Source of the DNA: Faucicola osloensis_D
GTDB taxonomy: Bacteria > Pseudomonadota > Gammaproteobacteria > Pseudomonadales > Moraxellaceae
NCBI GenBank assembly: GCA_020041925.1
Contig: CP083409.1
DNA length: 64,000 nucleotides
Strand: one strand, 5' to 3'
In this document: positions 1-9,020 of the stretch, in pieces
How positions within the stretch are numbered: the stretch's first letter is position 1
Layout of the letters: every line of letters starts with the position of its first letter
Notes under the pieces: generated by a model
Database searches by the model: none
Told to the model about the DNA's origin: nothing
Seen by the model: only the letters and a program-made list of their open reading frames with translations
Translations under genes and position numbers: made by a program

Positions 1-1
1 T

Positions 2-148
2 AATACGGTGATTTTTTGTTTACCGGGCTCCTCGGGTGCCTGTCGCACGGGCTGGGAAGGCATCATCAAAGAACAGCTCGACAACCGTACCCGTCCATGT
101 AACTTTGTGCCGCATCTGATGCGTGAAAACCCAAAACATGACCATTAA
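2..148 (+). CDS. moaB: MoaB, molybdenum cofactor biosynthesis protein (3' end only)
   Basis: The window opens inside this gene. The frame from base 2 to a TAA at 146-148 encodes about 48 residues including LPGSSGACRTGW and TRPCNFVPHL, which match the C-terminal region of the MoaB/MogA fold. The family acts in molybdopterin adenylation or a related step of cofactor synthesis in the cytoplasm. Its 3' end overlaps the start of mobA, so the two are probably translationally coupled. The placement fits, because the nitrate reductase at 10.4 kb needs this cofactor. MoaB rather than MogA is a judgement from a short fragment. Confidence 0.8.
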   Translation, partial: NTVIFCLPGSSGACRTGWEGIIKEQLDNRTRPCNFVPHLMRENPKHDH

Positions 149-749
149 ATTGGCAGGGGTGGTGATTTTGGCGGGGGGTGAATCATCTCGGATGGGTTTG
201 CCCAAGGCGCTATTAAGCTTGCCAAATGGCGAAACTTTGCTTGATTTTCATATTCGTCATGCCAAATGCTTAAATGTCCCTGTCATGGTGGCGGATAATG
301 GTAAGGGCTTATGTCATGATACAACCGTCAAAATCATTGATGATTATCTGCCAAATCAACAAAATGGCAAAGGAGCAGGGGCGTTATCAGCCATGGCAAG
401 TGCCATGAATCAAGTCATGTCTCCTTACCATTATTTACTGGTGATAAGCTGTGATAGTTTGGTTCATGCCCATCAAGTTTTTGATAAGTTGCATTATCCG
501 GTAACCGATAATGAAGCGGTGATTTATTTAAAAGCTGAAAAGGATTATCCATTGTTGGGTTTGTATCGTACGGATTTATTAATAAAATTATACGATTATT
601 TGGATAAGGGTCAGCGCGCAGTGATGAAGTTTTTGGCGGATAAAAAAATACAAACCGCTGCATTGCCAAATGAATGGATAGCTTTAGCAAATTTTAATAC
701 CAAAAATGAATTTGATTTGGCGTTGAACTCACTCAATGACATAGGATAA
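138..749 (+). CDS. mobA: MobA, molybdenum cofactor guanylyltransferase
   Basis: Transfers GMP from GTP to molybdopterin to make the guanine dinucleotide cofactor used by DMSO-reductase-family enzymes such as NasA nearby. The nucleotidyltransferase signature LAGGESSRMG lies at residues 11-20, followed by Lys23. The length of 203 residues is normal for MobA. I chose the ATG at 138 because it places the motif close to the N terminus as in the family. A GTG at 123 in the same frame would add five residues. Either start overlaps the end of moaB. No strong ribosome binding site is visible, which fits coupling to moaB translation. Confidence 0.88.
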   Translation: MTIKLAGVVILAGGESSRMGLPKALLSLPNGETLLDFHIRHAKCLNVPVMVADNGKGLCHDTTVKIIDDYLPNQQNGKGAGALSAMASAMNQVMSPYHYLLVISCDSLVHAHQVFDKLHYPVTDNEAVIYLKAEKDYPLLGLYRTDLLIKLYDYLDKGQRAVMKFLADKKIQTAALPNEWIALANFNTKNEFDLALNSLNDIG

Positions 750-883
750 ATAGGTCAAATTTTGGGAAATTATTCACATTAACAGGATATAAAATAATTT
801 CATCAATTAAGGGTATGAGTTAAAATTTAGGCATGGTAATTGCATTTTTAAATTACCTTGTTTGATTATGTTGGAAAACTGCT

Positions 884-1750
884 ATGCCTTCAATCAGTAG
901 CCCTGTGAGTGTTGAATTTTTTCCCAATGACAGCGTGAAAGAAAATCGTTTTGACCTTCTTACAGCCCCCAAACATGCAAAATCTGTACAAAATCAGGGC
1001 AAAGTGTATCTGGTTGGTGCAGGTACAGGCGACCCTGAACTCTTGACCATCAAAGCTTATAAAACCATCTTGCAAGCGGATGTGATTTGTTACGACAATT
1101 TGGTTAGTGATGAGGTTTTGGCGATTAACCCAACAGCAGAGAAAATTTACGTTGGAAAAAAATGTGCAAAGCACAGTATGCCACAACAAGATATTAATGG
1201 CTTGTTAGTAACGCTTGCTAAGCAAGGTAAAATCGTCATTCGGCTAAAATCAGGCGATCCGTTTATCTTTGGTCGTGGTGGTGAAGAAATGCAGACCGTA
1301 GTGAGCGCCGGCATTGCATGTGAGTCAATTGCAGGCATTACCACAGCATTAGCGGTTGCCAATAGCGTCAATATTCCGCTCACCCATCGCGACTATGCGC
1401 AATCCGTTAAGTTTGTGACAGGGTTTTTAAAGACGGATACGCCGAATGAGCAATATGCTGAGTTGTTAGCGGATAATCAAACGGTGATTTTTTATATGGG
1501 GTTAAATACCTTGCCATCGCTGACACAAGGCTTGTTGCAAGCAGGTAAATCAGCCGATACTCCATTTGCCATTATTTCCAATGTCAGCCGAGAGAATGAA
1601 CAGGTATTAATCGGGACACTTGATACCATTCAAACCCTACAAAATATTGCCAAACTGCCTTCCCCTGCAGTGATGATCATGGGCGAAGTCGTATCACTAT
1701 ATAATGAGTTAAATGCCAGTCGGCAATATTATCAACAATTAGTGGTGTAG
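884..1750 (+). CDS. cobA: Uroporphyrinogen-III C-methyltransferase (SUMT) for siroheme
   Basis: S-adenosylmethionine-dependent enzyme that converts uroporphyrinogen III to precorrin-2, the first step towards the siroheme of nitrite reductase. The tetrapyrrole-methylase signatures are clear: VGAGTGDPELLT at residues 44-55 and GDPFIFGRGGEE further on. It lacks the CysG oxidase/chelatase domain, so precorrin-2 must be finished by another protein not seen here. A 40-residue N-terminal extension precedes the catalytic fold. The gene converges on nirDB, which needs its product. In Pseudomonas a cobA gene sits in the same neighbourhood. The start is supported by GGAAAA upstream of the ATG. Confidence 0.92.
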   Translation: MPSISSPVSVEFFPNDSVKENRFDLLTAPKHAKSVQNQGKVYLVGAGTGDPELLTIKAYKTILQADVICYDNLVSDEVLAINPTAEKIYVGKKCAKHSMPQQDINGLLVTLAKQGKIVIRLKSGDPFIFGRGGEEMQTVVSAGIACESIAGITTALAVANSVNIPLTHRDYAQSVKFVTGFLKTDTPNEQYAELLADNQTVIFYMGLNTLPSLTQGLLQAGKSADTPFAIISNVSRENEQVLIGTLDTIQTLQNIAKLPSPAVMIMGEVVSLYNELNASRQYYQQLVV

Positions 1751-1767
1751 TTTGATTGGGGTAAAGA

Positions 1768-1796
1768 TAAAGGGGCATGATTTCTATACCCCTTTA
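1768..1796. terminator. Hairpin between convergent cobA and nirD
   Basis: TAAAGGGG at 1768-1775 pairs with CCCCTTTA at 1789-1796 in the 64-base gap between the two convergent stop codons. The T tail is poor on both strands, so this is a probable bidirectional terminator of modest strength. Confidence 0.5.
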
Positions 1797-1814
1797 TATA
1801 TTGTCGGCATTTAG

Positions 1815-2135
1815 TTAAATAAACACCACGCCATGATTGACCTTAACTGGATACGATCTTAACGAAACTCGCTCATCATCAAGACACTTACCTGTTGCCA
1901 AGTCAAAACGTTGTTTATACATAGGTGACGCGACATAACGCACTTTTTGCCCGTCAATTTCACAGCTACCAAGTAGCCCCCTAGAAATGACGTTAGCCTT
2001 GCTAAATGGGTCAAAGTTATGCATGGCATATACTTCGTCATGATGGGTCCGAAAGATGGCAACTTGTTCGCCGTTGACTAGCGCACAAACGCCTGTTTCG
2101 GGGATGATATCGTCAATTTTACAGATTTCGTTCAT
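1815..2135 (-). CDS. nirD: NirD, small subunit of NADH-dependent nitrite reductase
   Basis: Small Rieske-fold partner of NirB in cytoplasmic assimilatory nitrite reduction to ammonium. The protein has 106 residues, normal for NirD. It keeps the Rieske-like beta fold pattern but, as usual for NirD, the positions that would hold the iron-sulphur ligands are not a Cys-His set: LLGSCEIDGQKVRY and the later ASPMYKQRFDL lack the CxH and CxxH motifs. It follows nirB by 67 bases on the same strand and is very likely cotranscribed. GGAAAA lies just ahead of the ATG. Confidence 0.92.
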   Translation of the reverse strand: MNEICKIDDIIPETGVCALVNGEQVAIFRTHHDEVYAMHNFDPFSKANVISRGLLGSCEIDGQKVRYVASPMYKQRFDLATGKCLDDERVSLRSYPVKVNHGVVFI

Positions 2136-2202
2136 CGTAATTTTCCATTGTTTTGATTGAAAATGGCATGCTAAATTAGCGCCATTTTGCTATGGTTAAC
2201 CA

Positions 2203-4767
2203 TTAAGCAAGCTCGATGTCCGCTTGGGCGGCAATGGCGTTGTAAGCCAATTCTTGCTTTTCCTCAGCCGTTGCAGGGCGAATTTGGCTCCGCTCTTCGA
2301 CAAACACTACGTTGTCATCGACTTTGTCACTGTTGATAAAGTGCTTAAAGCGTTTAAGGCGCTCTGGGTCAGACAGTGTGGTTTTCCATTCGCACTGGTA
2401 AGCATCAATGTCCGCTTGCATCTGGGTTTCAAGCTCATGAGCAATGCCCAAGCTGTCATTGATAACCACGTCTTGAATATACTCAAGACCACCTTCCATT
2501 TTCTCACGCCAGACTGACGTGCGTTGTAAGCGGTCGCCTGTTTTTATGTAGAACATTAAGAAACGATCGATATATTTAATCAGCGTGGCTGTGTCCAAAT
2601 CACTGGCAAACAGCTCAGCATGTCTAGGACGCATACCGCCGTTGCCACAGACATAAAGGTTCCAGCCGTTTTCAGTGGCAATAATACCAACATCTTTGCC
2701 TTGGGCTTCGGCGCACTCTCGGGTACAGCCTGATACACCGAATTTGATTTTATGAGGGGCACGTAAGCCTTTATAACGGTTTTCCAGTTCGATCGCCAAG
2801 CCAACGCTATCATCAACCCCATAGCGACACCATGTGCTACCGACACAAGACTTAACAGTCCGTAGTGATTTGCCATACGCATGACCTGTTTCAAACCCTG
2901 CATTAATCAAGCGTTCCCAAATATCGGGCAATTGGTCACTACGTGCACCAAATAAATCCACACGTTGCCCACCAGTGATTTTGGTGTAAAGTCCAAAATC
3001 CCGAGCCACTTCGCCCAGTACGATGAGTTTTTCGGCGGTAATTTCACCACCTGCAATCCTTGGTACGACTGAGTAAGTACCATCTTTTTGGATATTCCCC
3101 AAGAAAGCATCATTGGTATCTTGTAGCGCAACCAGTGGTTTATCTAAGATATAGTCATTCCAACATGATGCCATAATCGAGCCAATGGTAGGCTTACAGA
3201 TTTCACAGCCGTCACCATGTCCGTGTCTTTCAATCATCTCTTCAAAGGTGTGGATATTGCCGACACGCACCAAGTGATACAACTCTTGGCGAGAGTAAGC
3301 AAAATGCTCGCAGATGTGGTTTTTAACTTCGATACCGCGCTTTTTGAGTTCTGACACTAAGGTATCTTTGACGATTTGAGCACAGCCGCCACAGCCTGTA
3401 CTGGCCTTGGTGCAGCTCTTGATGTCTTCATAAGTCATGGCCCCATTGTCCACTGCTGCGCAGATTTGACCTTTGCTGACGTTATAACATGAGCATAGGG
3501 TAGCGGTATCGGGCAGATTTTCAACGCCCATCACAGGTTTTTCGACATTTGGTAAAATCAAGCTTTCTGGGTGTAATGGTAAATCAATACCATTTAAAAA
3601 TAACTGGAGCAAGTTGCTGTAATCTTCCGTATCACCCACAAGTACCGCACCGAGCAAGCGTTTGCCATCGTCCGAGGTGACTAATTTTTTATACACGCCT
3701 GTTTTTGGGTTTTGGTAGACAAAGCTTAAACTGTCTTTGATTTTGCCATGGGCATCGCCAATACTGCCGACATCGACGCCCATCAGTTTGAGTTTGGTAC
3801 TCATGTCGGCACCGTCAAATAGGCTGTCATGCTCACCTGCTATTTGTGACGCACATACGCTTGCCATGGTGTAGCCTGGAGCAACCAGCCCGTAGATTTT
3901 GTTATCCCATAATGCACATTCTCCAATCGCATAAATATCTGGCTCGCTTGTTTGACATGTGTCATCAATGACGATACCGCCACGTTCGCCAAGTTTTAGC
4001 CCAGAATCTCGTGCTATAGTATCTTCAGGGCGAATCCCGGCACTAAATAGAATCAAATCGGTATCAAGCAAGCTACCATCAGCAAATTGCATGGTTAAAA
4101 AACTGGCATCATCGTCATGGTTGTCGATGATTTGCTGAGTATTTTTACCGGTTAGTACCGTAACGCCCAAGTCTTCGATTTTTTTCTTTAGCAACTCTCC
4201 GCCTGCGGCATCTAGCTGTACGCCCATAAGTTGGGGTGCAAACTCGACTACATACGTGGTTAACCCCAAAGTGACCAAGGCTTTTGCGGCTTCAAGTCCG
4301 AGCAGACCACCACCCACAACCACGCCACGCTGTACTCGAGAATTGGCGGCGGTGGCGATGATGGCGTCTAAGTCATCAATGGTGCGATATACATGACAGT
4401 GGGCATGGTCATTGCCCTGTACGGGGGGTACGAACGGATACGAGCCTGTTGCTAACACCAATTTTTCAAATTCTAAGGTGTTGCCCTTGCTGGTGATAAG
4501 GGTTTTGGTTTGTGCATCAAAACTTGCGACGCCTTCACCCAAATGCAAAGTAATGCCCGCTTGCTCATAGTGCGCCAAATCCACCAAGTTTAATTGACTG
4601 GCATCTTTGTGTTCAAAGTAACTGGACAAATACACGCGATCATACGCAGGGCGACTCTCAGCACTAAACACATGGATTTGGTAAGTTTGGTGTAGGCGTT
4701 TTTCAATCGCTTTTTCGATAAAGTGGTGCCCGACCATGCCATTACCGATGACGATAAGATTTTTCAT
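2203..4767 (-). CDS. nirB: NirB, large subunit of NADH-dependent assimilatory nitrite reductase
   Basis: Reduces nitrite to ammonium with NADH in the cytoplasm. It has 854 residues, similar to E. coli NirB. The domain order is: FAD site GNGMVG at residues 8-13; NAD site with GGGLLG near 150; a Bfd-like [2Fe-2S] domain with CSCYN and GCGGC near 430-465; then the sulphite/nitrite reductase ferredoxin-like and catalytic domains. The siroheme/[4Fe-4S] ligands are visible as CVGSTWC and CTREC in the C-terminal third. It lies upstream of nirD in one unit. The kinase gene upstream on the same strand ends 187 bases before its start, so it may have its own promoter in that gap. Confidence 0.96.
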   Translation of the reverse strand: MKNLIVIGNGMVGHHFIEKAIEKRLHQTYQIHVFSAESRPAYDRVYLSSYFEHKDASQLNLVDLAHYEQAGITLHLGEGVASFDAQTKTLITSKGNTLEFEKLVLATGSYPFVPPVQGNDHAHCHVYRTIDDLDAIIATAANSRVQRGVVVGGGLLGLEAAKALVTLGLTTYVVEFAPQLMGVQLDAAGGELLKKKIEDLGVTVLTGKNTQQIIDNHDDDASFLTMQFADGSLLDTDLILFSAGIRPEDTIARDSGLKLGERGGIVIDDTCQTSEPDIYAIGECALWDNKIYGLVAPGYTMASVCASQIAGEHDSLFDGADMSTKLKLMGVDVGSIGDAHGKIKDSLSFVYQNPKTGVYKKLVTSDDGKRLLGAVLVGDTEDYSNLLQLFLNGIDLPLHPESLILPNVEKPVMGVENLPDTATLCSCYNVSKGQICAAVDNGAMTYEDIKSCTKASTGCGGCAQIVKDTLVSELKKRGIEVKNHICEHFAYSRQELYHLVRVGNIHTFEEMIERHGHGDGCEICKPTIGSIMASCWNDYILDKPLVALQDTNDAFLGNIQKDGTYSVVPRIAGGEITAEKLIVLGEVARDFGLYTKITGGQRVDLFGARSDQLPDIWERLINAGFETGHAYGKSLRTVKSCVGSTWCRYGVDDSVGLAIELENRYKGLRAPHKIKFGVSGCTRECAEAQGKDVGIIATENGWNLYVCGNGGMRPRHAELFASDLDTATLIKYIDRFLMFYIKTGDRLQRTSVWREKMEGGLEYIQDVVINDSLGIAHELETQMQADIDAYQCEWKTTLSDPERLKRFKHFINSDKVDDNVVFVEERSQIRPATAEEKQELAYNAIAAQADIELA

Positions 4768-4954
4768 GTATTTATCTCTTCTGACGAAACATTGGCTTTT
4801 TGACTAGGATAATGACTGGCTTTTGGCGTGTATTATCCCAAGTTTTTCTATACTGTTAATAAGCAAACTTTATGCCAATATTTAAATTAACTATAAATTT
4901 CAATGGGTTAAAATATATAGGTTAATTGTCTGTTAAGAAAAATAAATCACATTG

Positions 4955-6922
4955 TTAGTGATTTAACGCAACCAGTAGCCAAGTGATGAGCAACAGCACC
5001 GTTAATATCCCGCTTACCAATTGCCAAAATAGTACAGGATGTTTGTCAATCAGCGGCTGTTTGGCTTTATCGTCGGCATGGCTTTTGGGGTCAAGGTCGG
5101 TGAGAAAATCGCCAATACTCTGATAGCGGCGGTTGCTATCTGCTTGCAGAGCACGAATCAGCACGTCATTGACCCAAAATGGTAAATCCGTGCGCAATTG
5201 GCGCACGTTTTTGAACGCCAGTTTTTGGGTGGTTTGGGCGGTCATCGCAGTGGTCAAGGTGTCGACATCAAACGGCTGTAGCCCTGTCAGCATCTCATAA
5301 GTCACCACACCCAGCGAGAAAATATCGGAATACACCCCTTTTGGTGCATCGCTAAAATATTCGGGGGCAATGTAATGCAAATCGCCCACAGGTGGTGTAT
5401 GCGCTGTTTTTAGGAGTAACGAGCCAACCGAACCAAAGTCAATGAGCTTGATATGACCCGATGGCAGCAGCATGATATTTTCGGGCTTGATATCTTGATG
5501 GAGTAAATAATTACGGTGCATGGCTCGCAGCGCCATGCCAATTTGATTGACAATAGCAAAAGTTTGGGCAACCGATAACGGCGGCTGGGTGTCGATAAAT
5601 TCACGCAAGCTCATGCCTTGCAAAAATTCGGTGACATGGTACAGATACTGGCTATTCATCGGTTTAGGGTAAAATTTTAGTAAGCTTGGATGATTGAGGC
5701 TTAACCCTATTTTTTCTTCTTTTAAAAACAGCCGTAAAAATCCGCTATCGTCTTCATAGTAGGCAGACGGCACTTTGATAATACGCTGATTATCGCCTGT
5801 GTCAGCGGTGCTGTCGGTTGCCAAATACACGCTACTGCGTGGCGTGTTTTGCACTACTTTGTCAATGGTAAAATGATCAAGCTTATCGCCGACCGTCAGC
5901 ACAGGCGGAATGCGTAAACGGGTAACGGCATGACGACTGTCTGTATGTTCGGCAAGGTCAGCTTTGTCAAAATCTGCATTCGCCAAAATTCTCGCAACTT
6001 TTGGCAAAACCGCTATCATCACGCAACTGACATTGTCATTACTGCCATTTTCCAATGCCACCTGACACAAGTTTTCTGGCAAATTTTCTAAGTCTAAGGT
6101 GGTGGAATTATCCAGCGCCAACAATTTGCCCAATGCCGATTGGGTGAGTAACAATAATTCATCATCACCGATAAATTCATATACGCCATCGGTCATTATC
6201 AAAAACACATCTTCGGGCAACACATCAATTTGGGCAAGTTGTAATTCCACATGGGCATCTGCGCCAAGTGCAGCGGCTAACGCGCCTTTGTCTCGCCCTC
6301 GTTTGTGTCTGTGGTCTTGGGTGAGTACGCGCAGTTTGTTGTGTCGTAGCCGATAGATACGGCTGTCGCCCGTGTGGAATAACACTGCCGCGTGCTCGGA
6401 TAATAGCGGCTCGGTAAACAGCAGCCCAGATAAGGTTGAGAGTAATTTGGGCAAATATCGCTGCGAGGCTGAATCAAAGCTGTCATGGTGATCACTAAAA
6501 TACAAAAAATCATTGATAATATGCACGCTTTTGGTGAGCATTTGTGCCAGCATTTCGGCACTGTTGTTATTCAATGAATCGCTAGTCACAGCGCTAGTAA
6601 CAGCGCTAGTAATGGGGGTAGTAACTGGGGTAGTCACCATGTCAGCTTGGTGCATGGTTAATTGGTCGATCAGCGTATCAATCACCCATTGACTGGCGAG
6701 CTTTGGCTGTCCGCAGCTGCTAACGCCGTCAGCTAAAGCGGTGACTTGCCATGCAAGCTGAGCGGCGCAGCTATTCCCTGTTGGCACCAACGTTTGCATT
6801 GTCAAGGTATCTTGATTTTCCGCTTTGCGCCCTGCATGACTAGCAGCACGGGTCAGCAGTTGCGGCAAGGATTGTGGTAAGGATTGAAAACTGGCGGGAT
6901 TTTGCTGAATGGCTTTTGACAT
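4955..6922 (-). CDS. PP2C phosphatase-Ser/Thr protein kinase fusion of the nitrate assimilation cluster
   Basis: One 655-residue protein carries an N-terminal PP2C phosphatase (about residues 20-300; GRKAENQDT, TDGVYEF and GSNDNVS are metal-site motifs) and a C-terminal Hanks-type kinase (about 350-600; IIKVPS with the ATP-site Lys, HQDIKPEN catalytic loop, IDFGS). A last hydrophobic segment near 625-650 should anchor it in the inner membrane. I chose the ATG at 6922 because AAGGA lies at proper spacing; an upstream ATG at 6979 lacks one. Pseudomonas has a kinase gene at the same place between nirB and the nitrate transporter, so a role in controlling nitrate uptake or reduction is likely but the target is unknown. 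The kinase loop has Gln where Arg is usual. Confidence 0.9.
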   Translation of the reverse strand: MSKAIQQNPASFQSLPQSLPQLLTRAASHAGRKAENQDTLTMQTLVPTGNSCAAQLAWQVTALADGVSSCGQPKLASQWVIDTLIDQLTMHQADMVTTPVTTPITSAVTSAVTSDSLNNNSAEMLAQMLTKSVHIINDFLYFSDHHDSFDSASQRYLPKLLSTLSGLLFTEPLLSEHAAVLFHTGDSRIYRLRHNKLRVLTQDHRHKRGRDKGALAAALGADAHVELQLAQIDVLPEDVFLIMTDGVYEFIGDDELLLLTQSALGKLLALDNSTTLDLENLPENLCQVALENGSNDNVSCVMIAVLPKVARILANADFDKADLAEHTDSRHAVTRLRIPPVLTVGDKLDHFTIDKVVQNTPRSSVYLATDSTADTGDNQRIIKVPSAYYEDDSGFLRLFLKEEKIGLSLNHPSLLKFYPKPMNSQYLYHVTEFLQGMSLREFIDTQPPLSVAQTFAIVNQIGMALRAMHRNYLLHQDIKPENIMLLPSGHIKLIDFGSVGSLLLKTAHTPPVGDLHYIAPEYFSDAPKGVYSDIFSLGVVTYEMLTGLQPFDVDTLTTAMTAQTTQKLAFKNVRQLRTDLPFWVNDVLIRALQADSNRRYQSIGDFLTDLDPKSHADDKAKQPLIDKHPVLFWQLVSGILTVLLLITWLLVALNH

Positions 6923-6966
6923 GGGTTTTTCCTTACTAGCACGGTTGCTACGCATTGTGCAAAAAT

Positions 6967-6991
6967 GAAAAAAGGGCATACACCCTTTTTT
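6967..6991 (-). terminator. Terminator after the nitrate transporter gene
   Basis: AAAAAAGGG and CCCTTTTTT flank a six-base loop. The hairpin lies between the narK stop (7055) and the kinase start (6922), suggesting that the two are largely separate transcripts. Confidence 0.6.
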
Positions 6992-7054
6992 GCCTTACTA
7001 ACTAGATTTCCTTGTCCACTGGTTGACTATTTTTTGGTTGGATTTAAAGAGCGA

Positions 7055-8527
7055 TTAGGCTACCGCAATTCGCTCAATCGTGCCATCTTCGTGCACCTCG
7101 ATCATATGTCCTTGTGGCTCGCTCAAGAAGGTCGCACCAATAAAGGCAATCCCTGCAAAAATCGCGAGGGTAATAAAGAATCCTGTTGGCGATACCATAG
7201 AGAAAATAGTCAAAAACAACACCCCACCTACGTTACCATACGCACCCGCCATACCAGCAATTTGCCCTGTCATACGGCGTTGAATTAGCGGAACCACTGA
7301 GTATACTGCACCGCATGCTGCTTGCACAAATACAGAAGTAAGCAGCACGATTGCCACTGCACCCGCCAATGGTAACTTGGTCATTTGCGTCATTAGCAGA
7401 TAACCCACCGTTTGCCCTGCCAATGCAATCATCAATACTTTACGACGACCGACCGCATCGGACATAAAACCACCGCCAGGACGAGCAAATAAATTCATCA
7501 CCGCAAAACAGCCTGCAGTCAACCCTGCTAAAGTATGCGATACACCATAGTTGGTAATAAAAAATTGCGGCAACATCGACACCACTGCCAATTCAGAGCC
7601 AAAACATGCTAAATACGCCATGTCCAAAATCGCCACTTGTTTAAACTGATAACCATATTCTGGATTTACCGCAGGGCGAGATGTATCAAATAAATGCTTA
7701 TTGACTGACCAGATTTTGATATATTGATAGACTACAAGCACCGCCACCACCGCATATGCCAGCATGGTTTGATTAGCGGTTAATAATTTTAATCCGCTAG
7801 GTGACAAACGCCATGCCAACAAAAACAAAATCGCATAAACCGGTAAAATCATCACCGCATAAAAGTAAAAATCTGCCTTGTTTGATACTTCCAAACCGCC
7901 TGATTTTTTTGGTTTAAAATAAGTCGCGCCTTTGGGTGTATCACTGACGCCACGATAAAAAATGACCGAATAAACAATCGCAATCACGCCTGTGGTCGCA
8001 ATCGCATACCGCCAACCGTCTGCACCGCCATACACTAAGGCAAGAATCGGCATCGACATTGATGCTACTGCCGCCCCAAAATTGCCCCAACCGCCGTACA
8101 CCCCTTCTGCCGAGCCGACTTCATTGACAGGAAACCATTCTGAAATCAAACGAATCCCAACCACAAATCCTGCACCGACAAAACCTAGCAAAAATCGTCC
8201 AATCGCCAGCATTTGGAAACTTTGGGCAAAAGCAAACACAAAACACAAAAAACCGCTAATCAACAACACAGCACTATATGAACGCTTGGGGCCGTATCTA
8301 TCGACCATCGCGCCGATTAGCAAACGAGCAGGAATGGTCAAAGCCACGTTGAGCATCAAGATCGCTTTGACTTGTCCATCGCTCAAATGAAAATATTGTT
8401 TGATAGTTGGCATCAATGCCACATGAGCAAACCAAATTAAAAAGGTGACGAAAAAAGCAAACCAGGTGTAATGTAACACCTTGATACGGGGTAATTTCAT
8501 AGCAAACAGCGGTAAACGTTGGGGCAT
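7055..8527 (-). CDS. narK: NarK/NasA-type nitrate/nitrite transporter (major facilitator superfamily)
   Basis: Inner-membrane permease of 490 residues with about twelve hydrophobic segments. The nitrate-porter signature regions are recognisable: the N-terminal YTWFAFFVTFLIWF segment, GRFLLGFVGAGFVVG, and the glycine-rich GGWGNFGAAVAS and GAYGNVGGV motifs that characterise the nitrate/nitrite porter family. It probably imports nitrate for NasA. AAAGGAG six bases before the ATG at 8527 fixes the start. It is divergent from the nitrate reductase genes across a 480-base gap and lies upstream of the kinase and nirBD on the same strand. Confidence 0.93.
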   Translation of the reverse strand: MPQRLPLFAMKLPRIKVLHYTWFAFFVTFLIWFAHVALMPTIKQYFHLSDGQVKAILMLNVALTIPARLLIGAMVDRYGPKRSYSAVLLISGFLCFVFAFAQSFQMLAIGRFLLGFVGAGFVVGIRLISEWFPVNEVGSAEGVYGGWGNFGAAVASMSMPILALVYGGADGWRYAIATTGVIAIVYSVIFYRGVSDTPKGATYFKPKKSGGLEVSNKADFYFYAVMILPVYAILFLLAWRLSPSGLKLLTANQTMLAYAVVAVLVVYQYIKIWSVNKHLFDTSRPAVNPEYGYQFKQVAILDMAYLACFGSELAVVSMLPQFFITNYGVSHTLAGLTAGCFAVMNLFARPGGGFMSDAVGRRKVLMIALAGQTVGYLLMTQMTKLPLAGAVAIVLLTSVFVQAACGAVYSVVPLIQRRMTGQIAGMAGAYGNVGGVLFLTIFSMVSPTGFFITLAIFAGIAFIGATFLSEPQGHMIEVHEDGTIERIAVA

Positions 8528-9007
8528 CTGCTTCTCCTTTAAGTAAGCCTGTACGGTTCACGGTAACAAGGCAAAAGCAATATTTATGCCATTATCATAA
8601 GCTTTTGTTTTTGCAATAATTTTTTTGAATGACCCATCAATTAGCTATTTTGCTGTGATAAAACTTTCACCGATTGGCATAAATGATAAAAATTTGATGC
8701 TGTACTGCACTATTTTGGTAAGTAATCGATAAGGTAAAAGAATAATGCAAATAAATAAGCAAAAAAAATGTCTAAAAATATTTTAAAAACCCTCAAACAG
8801 TTATCTACAGTTAAAGAGGTTAAATTCAAAGAGTGGTCAACATCCATCACACTGTCCGACAAATAATAGCCAAAATTTAAAACACCATAAAAAACAGTAA
8901 AAAACAACGGTTTAAAACGGTTGGCATAGATTTTGAATTATTAAATTTTAAAGTGCTAGATTCTAAAGTATTAAATATCGGGTCGGATAAGCAAGGTCAG
9001 CCAAATA
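8528..9007. other. Divergent intergenic region between narK and the nitrate reductase genes
   Basis: About 480 AT-rich bases with no convincing gene; small open frames here lack start signals and family resemblance. It should contain both divergent promoters. It holds a sigma-54-like element (8921-8936) and a degenerate 15-base repeat in three copies (8930-8944, 8945-8959, 8960-8974) ending shortly before the oxidoreductase gene. Confidence 0.6.
8921..8936 (+). promoter_or_regulatory. Possible sigma-54 promoter of the nitrate reductase genes
   Basis: TTGGCATAGATTTTGA resembles the -24/-12 consensus TTGGCAC-N4-TTGC. GG at -24 is present, but the -12 element reads GA instead of GC. Nitrogen assimilation genes are often NtrC/sigma-54 dependent, which makes the match plausible but not proven. 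Confidence 0.3.
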
Positions 9008-9020
9008 ATGCAACACACAC

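Noticed and set aside
8710..8907. 65-residue minus-strand frame in the narK-nitrate reductase gap
   Set aside because: No ribosome binding site, no family resemblance and AT-driven composition; likely chance.
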